Shown: positions 46,547 to 56,822 of the stretch, piece after piece | How the letters are laid out: every line of letters begins with the position of its first letter | Numbering within the stretch: the first letter of the stretch is position 1 | From: Paenibacillus sp. YPG26 | GTDB taxonomy: Bacteria > Bacillota > Bacilli > Paenibacillales > Paenibacillaceae | Assembly (NCBI RefSeq): GCF_023704175.1 | Contig: NZ_CP084530.1 | Span: 3,902,666-3,966,665, forward strand | Direction of reading: 5' to 3' | DNA: 64,000 nt | Position numbers and translations under genes: made by a program | Notes under the pieces: generated by a model | Seen by the model: the letters and a program-made list of their open reading frames with translations, nothing else | Told to the model about the DNA's origin: nothing | The model's database searches: none

Positions 46547-47689
46547 CTATGCCTTATATAACTGCTGCATCGCCTCTATAAGGGCGTCCACCTCTTGGGC
46601 GGTTGTAGAATAGCCCACGCTTGCTCTTACCGCTCCTGTTCGTGTTGTACCCGCTGTCTCATGACCTAATGGTGTGCAGTGAAAGCCTGCCCTTACTGCA
46701 ATTTGATACTCCCTGTCTAGTCGAAATGCCACTTCAGCCGCATCCTGATTCCTTACATTGAAAGTTACAATTCCAGTTCTCGGTTGCCCCAGCGCTGGAC
46801 CGAGCAGACTTATTCCGGGAATCTCTGCTAGTCCCTGCATAAGCTGTTGCGTTAACTGCCACTCCCGGGCGTAGATACGCTCTACTCCCTCTGCAAGCAC
46901 TTCTCTTACTCCTTCACCTAGACCGGCGATACCTGCCGTGTTAGGGGTGCCTGCTTCATAACGATCCGGACGAACTTTAGGCTGCTCCAGTTCCTCTGAT
47001 TGACTTCCAGTCCCTCCATGCAGATGAGGAACCAGATCTATATCGGGGCTTATATAGAGCCCCCCTGTTCCCTGTGGTCCCAGCAAGGCTTTATGCCCTG
47101 GAAAAGCGAGCATGTCTATATTCATGCTGCCCACATGAATCGGATAGGCCCCGGCCGTCTGAGCTGCATCAACCAGCAGTACAGCCCCATGCTGATGAGC
47201 CAGGCGAGCGATGTCCTCAATTGGCGCTATGCTGCCAAGCAGGTTAGAGCTATGGCTGCATACCACTAACCGAGTATTTTCCCTAAACGCACTCTTCATA
47301 CGTGAGAGGTCAATTGTCCCCTCTGTACTCGCACTTATATAATCAACCTTAACCTCTTGGGTACGCTTTAGAAACTCTAGTGGACGCCTTACGGAGTTGT
47401 GCTCCACCATTGTGGCGATGACATGATCTCCCGGCTTGAGAAGCCCCTTAATGGCTAGATTAAGTGCGCTTGTTGTATTGGAAGTAAAAGCAATGTCTAC
47501 CGGATTCTCCACCCCAAGCAGTGTCGCCAATCGGCTTCTCGAACGCATGAGAACTCTACCGGCCTGAATAGCCATTGCATGGTTCCCTCTGCCCGGATTC
47601 GCCGCACTTCCTGAGAGCGCTTCTTGCACTGCCTTAATCACCCCTGCAGGCTTAGGCCATGAGGTCGCCGCATGATCTAAATAAATCAC
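46547..47689 (-). CDS. class V aminotransferase, cysteine desulfurase family
   Basis: 380 aa PLP enzyme. The N-terminal YLDHAATSWPKP, the Thr-rich phosphate loop FTSNTTSALN, the aspartate VDAAQTAGAYPI, and the PLP-lysine site FPGHKALLGPQGTGGLY (Lys about residue 199) are seen. The region around the presumed active-site Cys reads RAGFHCTPLGHE near the C-terminus, as in SufS-like enzymes. Likely sulfur donor or selenocysteine lyase activity; substrate not determined. Situated between parB and the DUF4446 gene. Confidence 0.92.
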   Translation of the reverse strand: MIYLDHAATSWPKPAGVIKAVQEALSGSAANPGRGNHAMAIQAGRVLMRSRSRLATLLGVENPVDIAFTSNTTSALNLAIKGLLKPGDHVIATMVEHNSVRRPLEFLKRTQEVKVDYISASTEGTIDLSRMKSAFRENTRLVVCSHSSNLLGSIAPIEDIARLAHQHGAVLLVDAAQTAGAYPIHVGSMNIDMLAFPGHKALLGPQGTGGLYISPDIDLVPHLHGGTGSQSEELEQPKVRPDRYEAGTPNTAGIAGLGEGVREVLAEGVERIYAREWQLTQQLMQGLAEIPGISLLGPALGQPRTGIVTFNVRNQDAAEVAFRLDREYQIAVRAGFHCTPLGHETAGTTRTGAVRASVGYSTTAQEVDALIEAMQQLYKA

Positions 47690-47796
47690 TAGTTCCCACC
47701 CTTCCCATCTAGGTCAACTTTACCTTCACTTCCAATATAAGATCAAGAAAGACATACCCCTCCCTCTTCACAGTACAGGAGAAATATGTCAATTAA

Positions 47797-48642
47797 TCAT
47801 TGGAGCATGTCAAGCAATCTCTGTAAATCCTGCTGGCTAAAGTAGTTGATCTCTATCTTGCCTTTATCCTTGGCCGGCTTGATCTTCACAGTAGTCTTAA
47901 ATCTCTCACGAAGGTTCTCTTCAACTTCCTCGATATAAGGGTCTCTTCTCTTAGCTGCGATTTTCACTTTGGAGGTATCTAGCTTCTTCCGGTCAAGCTG
48001 CTGGACAGCATCCTCAAGCTCTCTAACGCTCCACTCATTGTCGATACATTGTTTGGCAAGCTGCTTTATAATCGCAGTATCTTTCAATCCAACAATGGCT
48101 CTTGCATGACCCATGGATAATGTTCCACGTGAAACATAATCTTTCACCTCATCAGGCAAGGCCAAGAGACGAAGAAAGTTGGCAATGTGGGAACGGGATT
48201 TACCTACCTTTAAGGATAATTCTTCCTGAGTTAATTCGAATTGATCCATTAGCCCTTGATAAGCGACTGCGATCTCCATCGCATTCAAATTCTCACGTTG
48301 AAGATTCTCTATGAGAGCAATTTCCATAACCTGCTGATCCGTGAAGTTGCGTACCACAGCAGGAATAGTCGTATTCCCGCAATATTGGGAAGCTCTGAAT
48401 CGGCGTTCCCCTGCAATGATTTCATAACCTTTGAGTACACTTCTGACAATAATCGGTTGAATCACACCATGTTGACGAATCGATTCTGCCAGATCCTTGA
48501 TGGCTTCTTCATCAAAAGTCTTACGAGGCTGGTAGGGATTTGCACGTAGCTGATTAAGGGGGATTTCTACCACCTTATCTTCATCACTAACAGAAAGCGA
48601 TGGAAACAGCGCGTCAAGTCCTTTTCCCAGACGCTTACTCAT
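47797..48642 (-). CDS. parB: chromosome partitioning protein ParB (Spo0J)
   Basis: 281 aa CTP-dependent clamp. The N-terminal ParB/Srx domain contains NPYQPRKTFDEEAI and the CTP-binding GxxRxR-type motif in [17 protein letters not shown] helix-turn-helix parS reader (about 115-165, LTQEELSLKVGKSRSHIANFLRLL) and a C-terminal dimer domain follow. It loads on parS and recruits condensin. An exact parS site lies inside this gene (48121-48136). It overlaps parA by 8 bp. Confidence 0.99.
   Translation of the reverse strand: MSKRLGKGLDALFPSLSVSDEDKVVEIPLNQLRANPYQPRKTFDEEAIKDLAESIRQHGVIQPIIVRSVLKGYEIIAGERRFRASQYCGNTTIPAVVRNFTDQQVMEIALIENLQRENLNAMEIAVAYQGLMDQFELTQEELSLKVGKSRSHIANFLRLLALPDEVKDYVSRGTLSMGHARAIVGLKDTAIIKQLAKQCIDNEWSVRELEDAVQQLDRKKLDTSKVKIAAKRRDPYIEEVEENLRERFKTTVKIKPAKDKGKIEINYFSQQDLQRLLDMLQ
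48121..48136. promoter_or_regulatory. parS centromere site inside parB
   Basis: TGTTCCACGTGAAACA is a 16-bp near-palindrome equal to the Bacillus parS consensus (TGTTNCACGTGAAACA). A parS within spo0J/parB is a known hallmark of Firmicute chromosomes. Confidence 0.95.
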
Positions 48643-49405
48643 AAGAAATCACTTCCTTTGCCAATTCTAAATACACCTCAGCCCCTTTTGAGCGAGGGTC
48701 GTACGTAATAATTGACTGTCCGTGAGAAGGTGCTTCGCTCAGTCTAACGTTGCGTGGAATAACGGTTCTGTAGACCTTTTGCTGGAAGTACTTCTTCACT
48801 TCCTCAATAACCTGAATCCCCAGATTGGTTCTCGCATCGAACATGGTAAGCAGCACACCCTCGATTTGTAGAGATGTGTTAAGGTGCTTCTGGACAAGGC
48901 GTACGGTGTTCAGCAGCTGACTAAGTCCCTCAAGAGCATAATACTCGCACTGAATGGGAATCAAGACAGAGTCTGCGGCAGTTAACGAGTTAATCGTCAG
49001 GATACCTAAAGAAGGAGGGCAATCGATAATAATATAATCATACTGGCTCTTCACTTGCTGCAGAGACTTCTTAAGCCGCACTTCACGAGAAATGGTCGGC
49101 ACTAGCTCAATCTCGGCTCCAGCCAACTGAATTGTAGCCGGAATCATATCGAGCCCTTCGATTTGCGTAGGCGTGATTGCTTCTTTGGGATGGACTTCAT
49201 TGATCAGAACATCATATATGCAGTTAGCAACATCAGCTTTATTAATACCAATACCGCTGGTCGTATTCCCCTGTGGATCGATATCTACAAGTAGAACCTT
49301 TTTCCCCAGCGTAGCCAGCCCGGCTCCCAAATTGACTGATGTTGTAGTTTTCCCAACACCGCCCTTTTGGTTGGCAATGGCAATGATTTTAGACAACCTG
49401 TTCAC
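48635..49405 (-). CDS. parA: chromosome partitioning ATPase ParA (Soj)
   Basis: 256 aa deviant Walker ATPase. Walker A is KGGVGKTTTSVNLGAGLA with the signature lysine, Walker A' VLLVDIDPQGN, and Walker B YIIIDCPPSLG. It has no N-terminal DNA-binding extension, as for chromosomal ParA. It drives origin segregation and modulates DnaA activity in Bacillus. It is the first gene of the parAB pair. Confidence 0.99.
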   Translation of the reverse strand: MNRLSKIIAIANQKGGVGKTTTSVNLGAGLATLGKKVLLVDIDPQGNTTSGIGINKADVANCIYDVLINEVHPKEAITPTQIEGLDMIPATIQLAGAEIELVPTISREVRLKKSLQQVKSQYDYIIIDCPPSLGILTINSLTAADSVLIPIQCEYYALEGLSQLLNTVRLVQKHLNTSLQIEGVLLTMFDARTNLGIQVIEEVKKYFQQKVYRTVIPRNVRLSEAPSHGQSIITYDPRSKGAEVYLELAKEVISYE

Positions 49406-49515
49406 CTCAATATTATTTAAGAATCTTCTTGTAGATCCATACAGATCAATGATCCTTTAGACCATTTCATGCTGTATTATGTGGGTCAACTCAAAGAGGC
49501 AGCTACAAAAAGACA

Positions 49516-49541
49516 GAAAAAGCGGCTACTGCTGCCGCCTT
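49516..49541 (-). terminator. terminator of noc
   Basis: GCGGC and GCCGC pair around a 7-nt loop; leftward followed by TTTTTCTG, about 20 bp after the noc stop. Confidence 0.75.
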
Positions 49542-49560
49542 CTTAGCGCATACTTGACCA

Positions 49561-50376
49561 TTAACGTTTTGGAATCTTTATGACGATTTCATAATGATCT
49601 TCATGATCTGTCTCCGCCGTCTTGATCTGCAGACCGGAGCCCGACACCATATCAATGGACTGCCGAATCGTGTTTAGAGCAAGACGGACATCTTTGGTGA
49701 AAGAAATACGCTTGGATTTTTTGTTCTTAGCTACTTCCTTATAAAAGGCAATTCTTGCTTCGGTTTGTTTTACGTTCAAATCCTTGGCAATAATCTCTTC
49801 CAGAACCTTCAGTTGAAGTTCTTCTGTATCTAATGATAGTAGGGCCCTGGCATGACGTTCCGTAACCTTCCGCTCCATCAGAGCATTCTTCACAACTTCA
49901 GGTAATTGCAAGAGACGAATCTTGTTAGCAATAGTGGACTGGCTCTTTCCTAGTCTTTGTGCAAGGCTCTCTTGAGTCAGTTGATGGAGATCAATCAAAT
50001 TCTGGTAAGCAACTGCTTCTTCAATCGAAGACAGATTCTCACGTTGTAAATTCTCAATCAGAGCAATTGATGCAGCTTGTGAATCATTGAAATCTCTAAC
50101 AATGGCAGGGATCGTCTCGAATCCAAGCTTCTTCACGGCACGCCAACGACGTTCCCCTGCAATAATCTCATATTTCTCATTCCGGTAACGAACCACGATA
50201 GGCTGAATCACACCATGCGTCTTGATCGTCTGACATAACTCATCAATTCTATCATCGTCAAAAACTGTCCGAGGCTGATACGGGCCGCCGACAATGTTAT
50301 CTACCGGAAGTTGCTTTACTTCTTCCCCGCTGTTTCGTTCGGTCAACCCAAACAATTTAGAAAATTGTTCTTTCAT
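49561..50376 (-). CDS. noc: nucleoid occlusion protein Noc
   Basis: 271 aa ParB paralogue that binds Noc sites and the membrane and blocks FtsZ assembly over the nucleoid. The N-terminal amphipathic segment [11 protein letters not shown] is the membrane-targeting helix. ParB-like parts are [16 protein letters not shown] and [16 protein letters not shown]; the helix-turn-helix is [24 protein letters not shown]. The ATG gives the canonical start; an in-frame GTG five codons earlier is less likely. Confidence 0.97.
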   Translation of the reverse strand: MKEQFSKLFGLTERNSGEEVKQLPVDNIVGGPYQPRTVFDDDRIDELCQTIKTHGVIQPIVVRYRNEKYEIIAGERRWRAVKKLGFETIPAIVRDFNDSQAASIALIENLQRENLSSIEEAVAYQNLIDLHQLTQESLAQRLGKSQSTIANKIRLLQLPEVVKNALMERKVTERHARALLSLDTEELQLKVLEEIIAKDLNVKQTEARIAFYKEVAKNKKSKRISFTKDVRLALNTIRQSIDMVSGSGLQIKTAETDHEDHYEIVIKIPKR

Positions 50377-50708
50377 TCCGTAGATTACCACCTAATTTCA
50401 TAGTAGCATAAGGCGCTGCTGCCTTATGATCTTCATTCTCGAGGGAATGAGCAAAATGGCATCCGATAAAGGCCTTGAATTCCCTGACTTAAAAGAGATA
50501 AGTATCCGGTTCTAGAAGGAAATTCATATGCTTTGGATATAATCTATTCTATCACTTTTTCCTCTATAATCCTATTCTCTATCTTACCAGTTTATATTCA
50601 TTCCTTCCATATGGAATGACTGAAAGAAATATACAACTGCAGACCTCTGAGCAGCATGCCAGATCATCCATCATATAACTGTAGACCATACCCCCTAGTA
50701 AAATTGAA

Positions 50709-50742
50709 CTCATAGCTCATAGCTCATAGCTCATAGCTCATA
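50709..50742. repeat. tandem 7-bp repeat (CTCATAG, 4.9 copies)
   Basis: Perfect head-to-tail CTCATAG units followed by a related AATCATAAA. It lies upstream of noc on the minus strand. Confidence 0.9.
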
Positions 50743-50892
50743 AATCATAAAATACAATCCCCTCCCCAAGTCACTTCCCTTTTACTCCATTCACCCAACA
50801 GCCACTCACTACTGACAACTTCATTAAGCTGATCCTCTTACAGAAGCTGATTTAGCACACTTGGTAAAATCGGGTGACATCTGCTAACTAAT

Positions 50893-50908
50893 TGTTTCAC
50901 GTGGAACA
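50893..50908. promoter_or_regulatory. second parS site upstream of noc
   Basis: TGTTTCACGTGGAACA; its complement is TGTTCCACGTGAAACA, identical to the parS inside parB. It lies next to the rsmG terminator. Confidence 0.92.
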
Positions 50909-50918
50909 CAAAAATTCC

Positions 50919-50953
50919 CAAAAAAAATAACACCTCTATATTAGAGGTGTCTT
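50919..50953 (-). terminator. terminator overlapping the rsmG stop
   Basis: ACACCTCTA and TAGAGGTGT form a 9-bp stem. Leftward a TTATTTTTTTT tail follows. The right arm encodes the last residues of RsmG, so the coding sequence and terminator overlap. Confidence 0.88.
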
Positions 50954-51658
50954 TAATGGGGTGCCCGCTTTTCGCGGATACTTTTTAGGTGTTGGAGCAG
51001 TTTTTTTGATCAGAATTATATGACGCTCTGAATTCTCTACAGGAAGATTGAAGTTATGACTTTCCTTCAAAGATCCTTTTAGCTCCTTCATACTGAATGC
51101 AGCTTCCTTCATCTCCTCTTCAGGATCATTGCCTTTCATGGCGGCAAAGGCTCCTCCGGGCTTCACAAATGGAAGACAGAACTCATTTAATACGGCTAGG
51201 CGTGCAACAGCTCTTGCCGTAGCGAGATCGTAAGAATCACGATGCTCTGGCAGTCTGGCGATATCTTCTGCCCGGCCATGAATGAGCTGAACATCCTTCA
51301 ACTCAAGCTCGTTCACCACGTGCTGGAGGAATGAGATTCGCTTGTTAAGTGAATCCACAATGGTAAGCTTGAGATGGGGAAATACGATTTTGAGTGGAAT
51401 GCCTGGAAATCCAGCTCCCGATCCTACGTCAATCATACGATTTACGGAATCCATTTCTTTATAGAAAGCAAGTGTTAATGAATCATAAAAGTGCTTCACA
51501 TACACTTGATCCCGCTCCGTAATTCCAGTTAGATTCATTTTCTCATTCCAGGATACGAGTTCCCGGAAGTAGATCTCAAATTGTTCAAGCTGGGGCTCAC
51601 TTAGGTGAATCCCCTTCGCCTGGATCAAACTAACAAAATTGGATTGAACTAAATCCAT
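50936..51658 (-). CDS. rsmG: 16S rRNA (guanine527-N7)-methyltransferase
   Basis: 240 aa SAM-dependent enzyme (GidB). SAM motif MIDVGSGAGFPGIPLKI (about 70-86), followed by DSLNKRISFLQHV and ATARAVARLAVLNEFCLPFVKPGG. It modifies G527; loss gives low-level streptomycin resistance in Bacillus. It follows mnmG by 3 bp in an operon. Confidence 0.98.
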   Translation of the reverse strand: MDLVQSNFVSLIQAKGIHLSEPQLEQFEIYFRELVSWNEKMNLTGITERDQVYVKHFYDSLTLAFYKEMDSVNRMIDVGSGAGFPGIPLKIVFPHLKLTIVDSLNKRISFLQHVVNELELKDVQLIHGRAEDIARLPEHRDSYDLATARAVARLAVLNEFCLPFVKPGGAFAAMKGNDPEEEMKEAAFSMKELKGSLKESHNFNLPVENSERHIILIKKTAPTPKKYPRKAGTPLKTPLI

Positions 51659-51661
51659 AGC

Positions 51662-53548
51662 TTATCCTCCTGCAGCAGTTACACGGTTGTAGTGTTCAAG
51701 ATATACCAGAAGGATCGATATATCAGCCGGCGTTACCCCCGAGATCCGCGAAGCCTGGCCAATAGAGATTGGGCGGATTCGGTCCAGCTTCTGCCGTGCC
51801 TCCATCGCTATGCCATGAATATCCTCATACTTGATATTCTCAGGAATCTTCTTCTTCTCCATCTTTTGAAGTCGTTCCACATGCAGCAGCTGCTTCTCAA
51901 TGTAACCCGCGTATTTAATCTGAATCTCTACCTGCTCCTTCATGTCCTCATCCAATTCAAGTGAGGAAGGAGATAACGGTTCGATATGAGCATAGTTAAC
52001 TTCAGGGCGTCGAAGAATATTTAGCAGGTTGCTTCCGTCTTGAATCGGGGTCGAGCCGATGGCCTCAAGGATTGGATTAACCTCTACCGGGCGTACCTTG
52101 GTTGCACCCAGGCGTTCAATTTCAAGCTCGACATTCTGCTTTTTATTAAGAAATTGATCATACCTGTCCTGCTTAATCAAGCCGATCTCATAACCGATAG
52201 GTGTCAGACGAAGATCTGCATTATCATGACGAAGAAGAAGCCGGTATTCAGCTCTTGAAGTAAGAAGGCGGTAAGGCTCATTCGTGCCCTTAGTGACCAG
52301 GTCATCAATAAGCACCCCAATGTAACCTTGGGATCGATCCAGAACGACAGGTTCTCTGCCCTGCACCTTGCGAGCCGCATTAATACCCGCGATAACCCCT
52401 TGGCCAGCTGCTTCCTCATATCCAGATGTTCCGTTCAATTGTCCTGCTGTGAAGAGGCCTGGCACAAGCTTGGTCTCAAGTGAAGGCCACAGCTGTGTCG
52501 GCACCATAGCATCATACTCAATGGCATAACCCGTACGCATCATCTCCACATTTTTCAGCCCTGGAATCGAACGCAGAATCTGCAGCTGAACATCCTCAGG
52601 CATACTGGTGGACAACCCTTGAACGTAATACTCCGAAGTGTTCTTACCTTCTGGCTCCAGGAAAATCTGATGCTTAGGCTTGTCGCTGAACCGTACAATC
52701 TTATCCTCAATTGAAGGACAGTACCTTGGGCCCGTACCTTCAATTACACCTGAGAACATCGGCGCACGGTGAAGATTGGCGTTAATAATCTCATGAGTTT
52801 CAATTGAAGTATACGTCAACCAGCAAGGCAGCTGTTCATTATTAGAACCTTTGGTTTCATAGGAGAAGAACTTGGGCTTCTCATCTCCAGGTTGAATCTC
52901 CGTCTGGGAGAAATCGATGGTGTCCTTGTGAACACGTGGCGGAGTCCCCGTCTTGAATCTTACAAGCTCCAGGCCAAGCTCCTTAAGATGCGCAGCCAGT
53001 CTTACAGAAGGCTGCTGATTATTCGGCCCGCTTTCGTACATCAGCTCACCCATGATGATTTTACCGCGCAAGTAAGTACCTGTAGTTAGCACCACTGCTT
53101 TCCCGCGGTACTCGGCTCCAGTCTTGGTAACCACACCGACACAATTCCCGTCTTCAATAATTAATTCTTCAACCATCCCTTGGCGAAGTGTCAAATTCTC
53201 TTCCTTCTCCATGGTTTCCTTCATGGCATGCTGATACATGAACTTGTCCGCTTGGGCACGCAGCGCATGTACGGCAGGCCCTTTTCCTGTATTCAGCATT
53301 CGCATCTGAATGAAGGTCTTGTCAATATTACGACCCATTTCGCCGCCGAGTGCATCAATCTCCCTGACCACATGGCCTTTCGCAGGCCCACCTATAGATG
53401 GGTTGCATGGCATAAATGCGACCATGTCCAGGTTGATGGTAACCATAAGTGTACTACAGCCCATTCGAGCTGCCGCCAGAGCCGCTTCTACACCCGCATG
53501 GCCCGCACCCACGACGATAACATCATAATCTCCCGCCGGGTATCCCAT
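51662..53548 (-). CDS. mnmG: tRNA uridine-5-carboxymethylaminomethyl modification enzyme MnmG
   Basis: 628 aa FAD protein (GidA). The nucleotide fold [21 protein letters not shown] lies at the N-terminus. Signatures [16 protein letters not shown] and [37 protein letters not shown] are intact. With MnmE it installs the xm5U34 modification on certain tRNAs. The length is standard. It precedes rsmG. Confidence 0.99.
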   Translation of the reverse strand: MGYPAGDYDVIVVGAGHAGVEAALAAARMGCSTLMVTINLDMVAFMPCNPSIGGPAKGHVVREIDALGGEMGRNIDKTFIQMRMLNTGKGPAVHALRAQADKFMYQHAMKETMEKEENLTLRQGMVEELIIEDGNCVGVVTKTGAEYRGKAVVLTTGTYLRGKIIMGELMYESGPNNQQPSVRLAAHLKELGLELVRFKTGTPPRVHKDTIDFSQTEIQPGDEKPKFFSYETKGSNNEQLPCWLTYTSIETHEIINANLHRAPMFSGVIEGTGPRYCPSIEDKIVRFSDKPKHQIFLEPEGKNTSEYYVQGLSTSMPEDVQLQILRSIPGLKNVEMMRTGYAIEYDAMVPTQLWPSLETKLVPGLFTAGQLNGTSGYEEAAGQGVIAGINAARKVQGREPVVLDRSQGYIGVLIDDLVTKGTNEPYRLLTSRAEYRLLLRHDNADLRLTPIGYEIGLIKQDRYDQFLNKKQNVELEIERLGATKVRPVEVNPILEAIGSTPIQDGSNLLNILRRPEVNYAHIEPLSPSSLELDEDMKEQVEIQIKYAGYIEKQLLHVERLQKMEKKKIPENIKYEDIHGIAMEARQKLDRIRPISIGQASRISGVTPADISILLVYLEHYNRVTAAGG

Positions 53549-53706
53549 TATTTATTTCCTCCTTAATATATCGAACGTTCCCCTGCCTTATGAATTTCAT
53601 CATAACCGCAATCCGAACCGTTTATTTACCGAATTAGAACTATGTCACCAAAATAACTACATCCACCATCATACCACGATCCCCGGCTTTACACCGTTCA
53701 TTTTAC

Positions 53707-55086
53707 TTATTTCCCAAGACAGAATTGAGAGAATATTTGATCCAGCAGTGAATCCGGAGCAGAGTCCCCGATAACCTCTCCAAGCTGCTCCCAGGCCAAT
53801 CTTACATCAATTTGGTAAATATCAATAGGAACCCCTGAGTCTGCTGCCTCATAGGCATCTCTAAGTGAGGCTGCCGCCTTATTAAGCAGGGCAATATGCC
53901 TTACGTTGCTGACATAGGTCAGATCCCCCGACTCCAGCTGCCCTCCCAGGAAGAGATGAGTAATTGCTTCTTCCAGGCTTTCCAGCCCTTCCGAGGTTCT
54001 TACAGACAGATTAACCCGGTTCTCCTTCGGAAAATAACGCCCAACCACCTCTAAATCAACCTGCTGCGGAAGATCACTCTTATTGATCAATACAATAACC
54101 TGCCGATGCTGAATTTGCTGCATCAGCTTAATCTCATCCTCATGCAGCGGCTCCGCTCCATTCAGCACGAACAGGATCAGATCAGCTTCATTAACCGCAG
54201 CCTTGGAGCGCTCCACTCCTATCTGCTCCACTACATCCATCGTCTCCCGGATCCCCGCTGTGTCCAGCAGCTTGAGTGGAATGTTGTTAATGGTCACGAA
54301 TTCTTCGATTACATCACGGGTAGTTCCGGGAATGTCCGTAACAATTGCCTTGTTCTCTCTCACGAGCGCATTCATCAATGAAGACTTCCCTACATTCGGC
54401 CGGCCGATTATAGCTGTAGTAATTCCCTCGCGAAGAATCTTCCCCTCATTAGCCCGCTTAAGCAATTGGTCAATTCCCGTGAGCGCCTGAGTGCATTTCT
54501 CCTTAATGAACTCCGAAGTCAGTGACTCCACATCGTGCTCGGGATAGTCAATGTTCACTTCGATATGTGCAAGAGTCTCCAGCAGGGTCTGGCGGATCTC
54601 ATGAATTCTGCGGGACAGATCGCCTTCTACCTGCTTCAAGGCAACCGAGAATGCACGGTCAGACTTGGAGCGAATCAGATCGATAACCGCTTCGGCCTGG
54701 GACAGATCAATCCGGCCATTCAGAAATGCCCGCTTGGTGAATTCACCCGGCTCGGCAAGCCGGATTAGAGGCTGCTTCAGCAGCAGATCCATCACTCTTT
54801 TCACCGAAATCACCCCGCCGTGGGTGCTAATCTCCACCACATCCTCCGTAGTGAACGACCGCGGTGCTCTCATCAGGGTAACGAGAACCTCTTCAAGCTT
54901 ATCTCCCGAGACGGGATCTATAATGAATCCGTAATGAACGGTATGACTGTCCGCATTCACCAAAGGGGTCTTGGAACGGAGGAGCCGTCCAACCTCAGCT
55001 ATAGCCTCTGGCCCACTTACCCGAATAACGGCAATTCCGCCCTCCCCTACAGCTGTTGAGATTGCAGCAATAGTATCTGTAACCAT
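53707..55086 (-). CDS. mnmE: tRNA modification GTPase MnmE
   Basis: 459 aa. N-terminal folate-binding domain (DTIAAISTAVGEGGIAVIRVSGP), helical domain with inserted GTPase (G1 GRPNVGKSSLMNAL, G3 DTAGIRE, G4 NKSD), and the catalytic C-terminal FCLGK containing the conserved Cys. The ATG has AAGGAG seven bases upstream; 17 extra in-frame codons upstream overlap the hairpin region and are rejected. Confidence 0.99.
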   Translation of the reverse strand: MVTDTIAAISTAVGEGGIAVIRVSGPEAIAEVGRLLRSKTPLVNADSHTVHYGFIIDPVSGDKLEEVLVTLMRAPRSFTTEDVVEISTHGGVISVKRVMDLLLKQPLIRLAEPGEFTKRAFLNGRIDLSQAEAVIDLIRSKSDRAFSVALKQVEGDLSRRIHEIRQTLLETLAHIEVNIDYPEHDVESLTSEFIKEKCTQALTGIDQLLKRANEGKILREGITTAIIGRPNVGKSSLMNALVRENKAIVTDIPGTTRDVIEEFVTINNIPLKLLDTAGIRETMDVVEQIGVERSKAAVNEADLILFVLNGAEPLHEDEIKLMQQIQHRQVIVLINKSDLPQQVDLEVVGRYFPKENRVNLSVRTSEGLESLEEAITHLFLGGQLESGDLTYVSNVRHIALLNKAAASLRDAYEAADSGVPIDIYQIDVRLAWEQLGEVIGDSAPDSLLDQIFSQFCLGK

Positions 55087-55108
55087 CTTCTCACTCCTTT
55101 TATATACA

Positions 55109-55145
55109 TAAAAAGAAATGACGATTGCCCGAGGCAAACGTCACT
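55109..55145 (-). terminator. hairpin between jag and mnmE
   Basis: Leftward, TGACG..TTGCC pairs with GGCAA..CGTCA around a TCG loop, followed by TTTCTTTTT. It may end or attenuate the rpmH-jag transcript before mnmE. Confidence 0.7.
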
Positions 55146-55155
55146 CCCATTACAT

Positions 55156-55878
55156 TCATTTACTTTGTCTTACTGTAATAACCACTCTGCGATTGGGCTC
55201 CTCGCCCTTGCTATAGGTCTTCACTTCCGGATGATTCTGCAGCTTTGCATGAATCACTTTGCGTTCCTGTGGAGACATCGGCTCCAGAGAGACTTCCTTC
55301 TGGGAACGAACGACCTTGCCGGCAAGTCTTAGAGCCAGCTCCTCCAGGGTCTTCTTCCGGCGTTCCCTGAAATTCTCCGCATCAAGAACCAGCCGGATGA
55401 AGCTATCCGAATATCGGTTCGCTACGATATTGGCTAAATACTGCAGAGCGTCCAGGGTCTGCCCCCGTCTACCTATTAACAGTCCAAGATCAGAACCAGA
55501 GATGTTAAGAATCGTGCTGTCCTTGCGGTGCACAATCTCTACCTCAACTTGCAGGCCCATGCTTTCGCCTACATCCGAGATAAATGACGCCGCCTCTTGA
55601 AAAGGATCTTTGCCTTCATGCTGAAATTCTTCGCTGCTTACAGCTGACTGCTCTATAACCTCTACATGAGTTGCTTCGACCTTTGGCGGTTCTGTCATCG
55701 TACCGGTCAGCAAAGTAATCTCTACTTTGGCCTCCCTTACTCCGAACAGACCCAGGAATCCTCTTGATGGCTGCTCTAACACTTTCACGGCAACTTGATC
55801 CTCGGTGGTGCCGAGCTTAGCCAATCCTTGTCTTACAGCATCTTCAATGGTTTTTCCCGACGTCACAACTTTGTTCAT
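55156..55878 (-). CDS. jag: Jag / KhpB-type RNA-binding protein
   Basis: 240 aa. An N-terminal Jag_N domain (about 1-50, GKTIEDAVRQGLAKLG then RGFLGLFGVREAKV), a KH domain (about 115-165, with the GRRGQTLDALQYL loop) and an R3H domain (about 175-238, ending EPNRRVVITVRQSK). Homologues (KhpB/EloR) bind RNA and control cell elongation. Its start overlaps the yidC stop by 4 bp. Confidence 0.97.
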   Translation of the reverse strand: MNKVVTSGKTIEDAVRQGLAKLGTTEDQVAVKVLEQPSRGFLGLFGVREAKVEITLLTGTMTEPPKVEATHVEVIEQSAVSSEEFQHEGKDPFQEAASFISDVGESMGLQVEVEIVHRKDSTILNISGSDLGLLIGRRGQTLDALQYLANIVANRYSDSFIRLVLDAENFRERRKKTLEELALRLAGKVVRSQKEVSLEPMSPQERKVIHAKLQNHPEVKTYSKGEEPNRRVVITVRQSK

Positions 55879-56750
55879 TTCTTCTTGTTGGCCTCCTTGT
55901 TGGTGCCTCTTGCCGGCGTACCAGCCTTCAGGTTAGACCCACCTCTCTTAGACTTGCCGCTCACAGGCGCTGCCTCAACGACTGCAACTTCGTCAGCTGG
56001 CTTCTTATAGATGAAGTAGTTCTGAACAATCGTATAGATATTACTGAATACCCAGTACAAAGGAAGTGCGGCAGGGAAATTGTAAGCCATGATAAAGATC
56101 AACACAGGGTAGATAAACATCATGAACTGCATAGGCCCTTGCATCCCTGCAGGATTCATATTGGACATCATCTTGGTCTGAACATACGTACTCAATGCCG
56201 CCAAAGCTGGCAGGATGAACAAGTGGTCCGGCTTGCCGAGCTCGAGCCATAAGAAGGTGTGCTCACGGATAAGCGGATTATATATAATCGAGTTATACAG
56301 CGCGATGAATACCGGCATTTGAATGAGCATCGGTAGACATCCAGCCATTGGGTTTACTTTATTCTCTTGGAACAGCTTCATTGTTTCTTGCTGCTGCAGC
56401 TGCGGGTTGTCCTTATATTGCTCTTTGATCTTGGCCAGCTGCGGCTGAATGGCCTGCATTGCCTTGGTGCTCTTCACTGACTTAAGGGTAAGCGGCAGAA
56501 TTAGGGTCCGAACAATAATCACCATAACCAGAATGGACAGTCCGTACTCTCCGCCAAACCATCGGGCAAAAGTGTCCAGTGCCAGGGAGAAATAATAGAC
56601 TACATTCGACTCCCAGAAATTGCCGGCCTTCAAATCCTCTGTAGTGTGTGTTGCTGTTGCACTTGGTGTACAGCCAGCTAGCAGAACGAGCAATCCGACC
56701 GCCAGTGCAATGAGTAGCCACTTGCTTTTAGTTGACTTCAATCGTGACAC
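55875..56750 (-). CDS. yidC: membrane protein insertase YidC (SpoIIIJ/OxaA type)
   Basis: 291 aa. A lipoprotein signal (LLVLLAGC) precedes a five-helix Oxa1 core with YGLSILVMVIIVRTLILPLTLKSVKSTKAM, the groove arginine in that stretch, and NPMAGCLPMLIQMPVFIALYNSI. The C-terminal tail is rich in Lys and Arg. It inserts membrane proteins and ATP synthase subunit c; in sporulating Bacillus the SpoIIIJ version is needed for sigma-G activation. Confidence 0.98.
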   Translation of the reverse strand: MSRLKSTKSKWLLIALAVGLLVLLAGCTPSATATHTTEDLKAGNFWESNVVYYFSLALDTFARWFGGEYGLSILVMVIIVRTLILPLTLKSVKSTKAMQAIQPQLAKIKEQYKDNPQLQQQETMKLFQENKVNPMAGCLPMLIQMPVFIALYNSIIYNPLIREHTFLWLELGKPDHLFILPALAALSTYVQTKMMSNMNPAGMQGPMQFMMFIYPVLIFIMAYNFPAALPLYWVFSNIYTIVQNYFIYKKPADEVAVVEAAPVSGKSKRGGSNLKAGTPARGTNKEANKKK

Positions 56751-56822
56751 TTCATAACCCCTCTCTTAACCAATCCATCAGCCTAAATCATACCATAATT
56801 GATCCGACAAATAAACAAGCTG

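Larger units (their letters stand above)
50377..50935. other. intergenic region between rsmG and noc
   Basis: About 560 bp without a gene. It holds a 7-bp tandem repeat (50709-50742), a parS site (50893-50908) and the rsmG terminator. The noc promoter must lie here on the minus strand. Confidence 0.6.
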
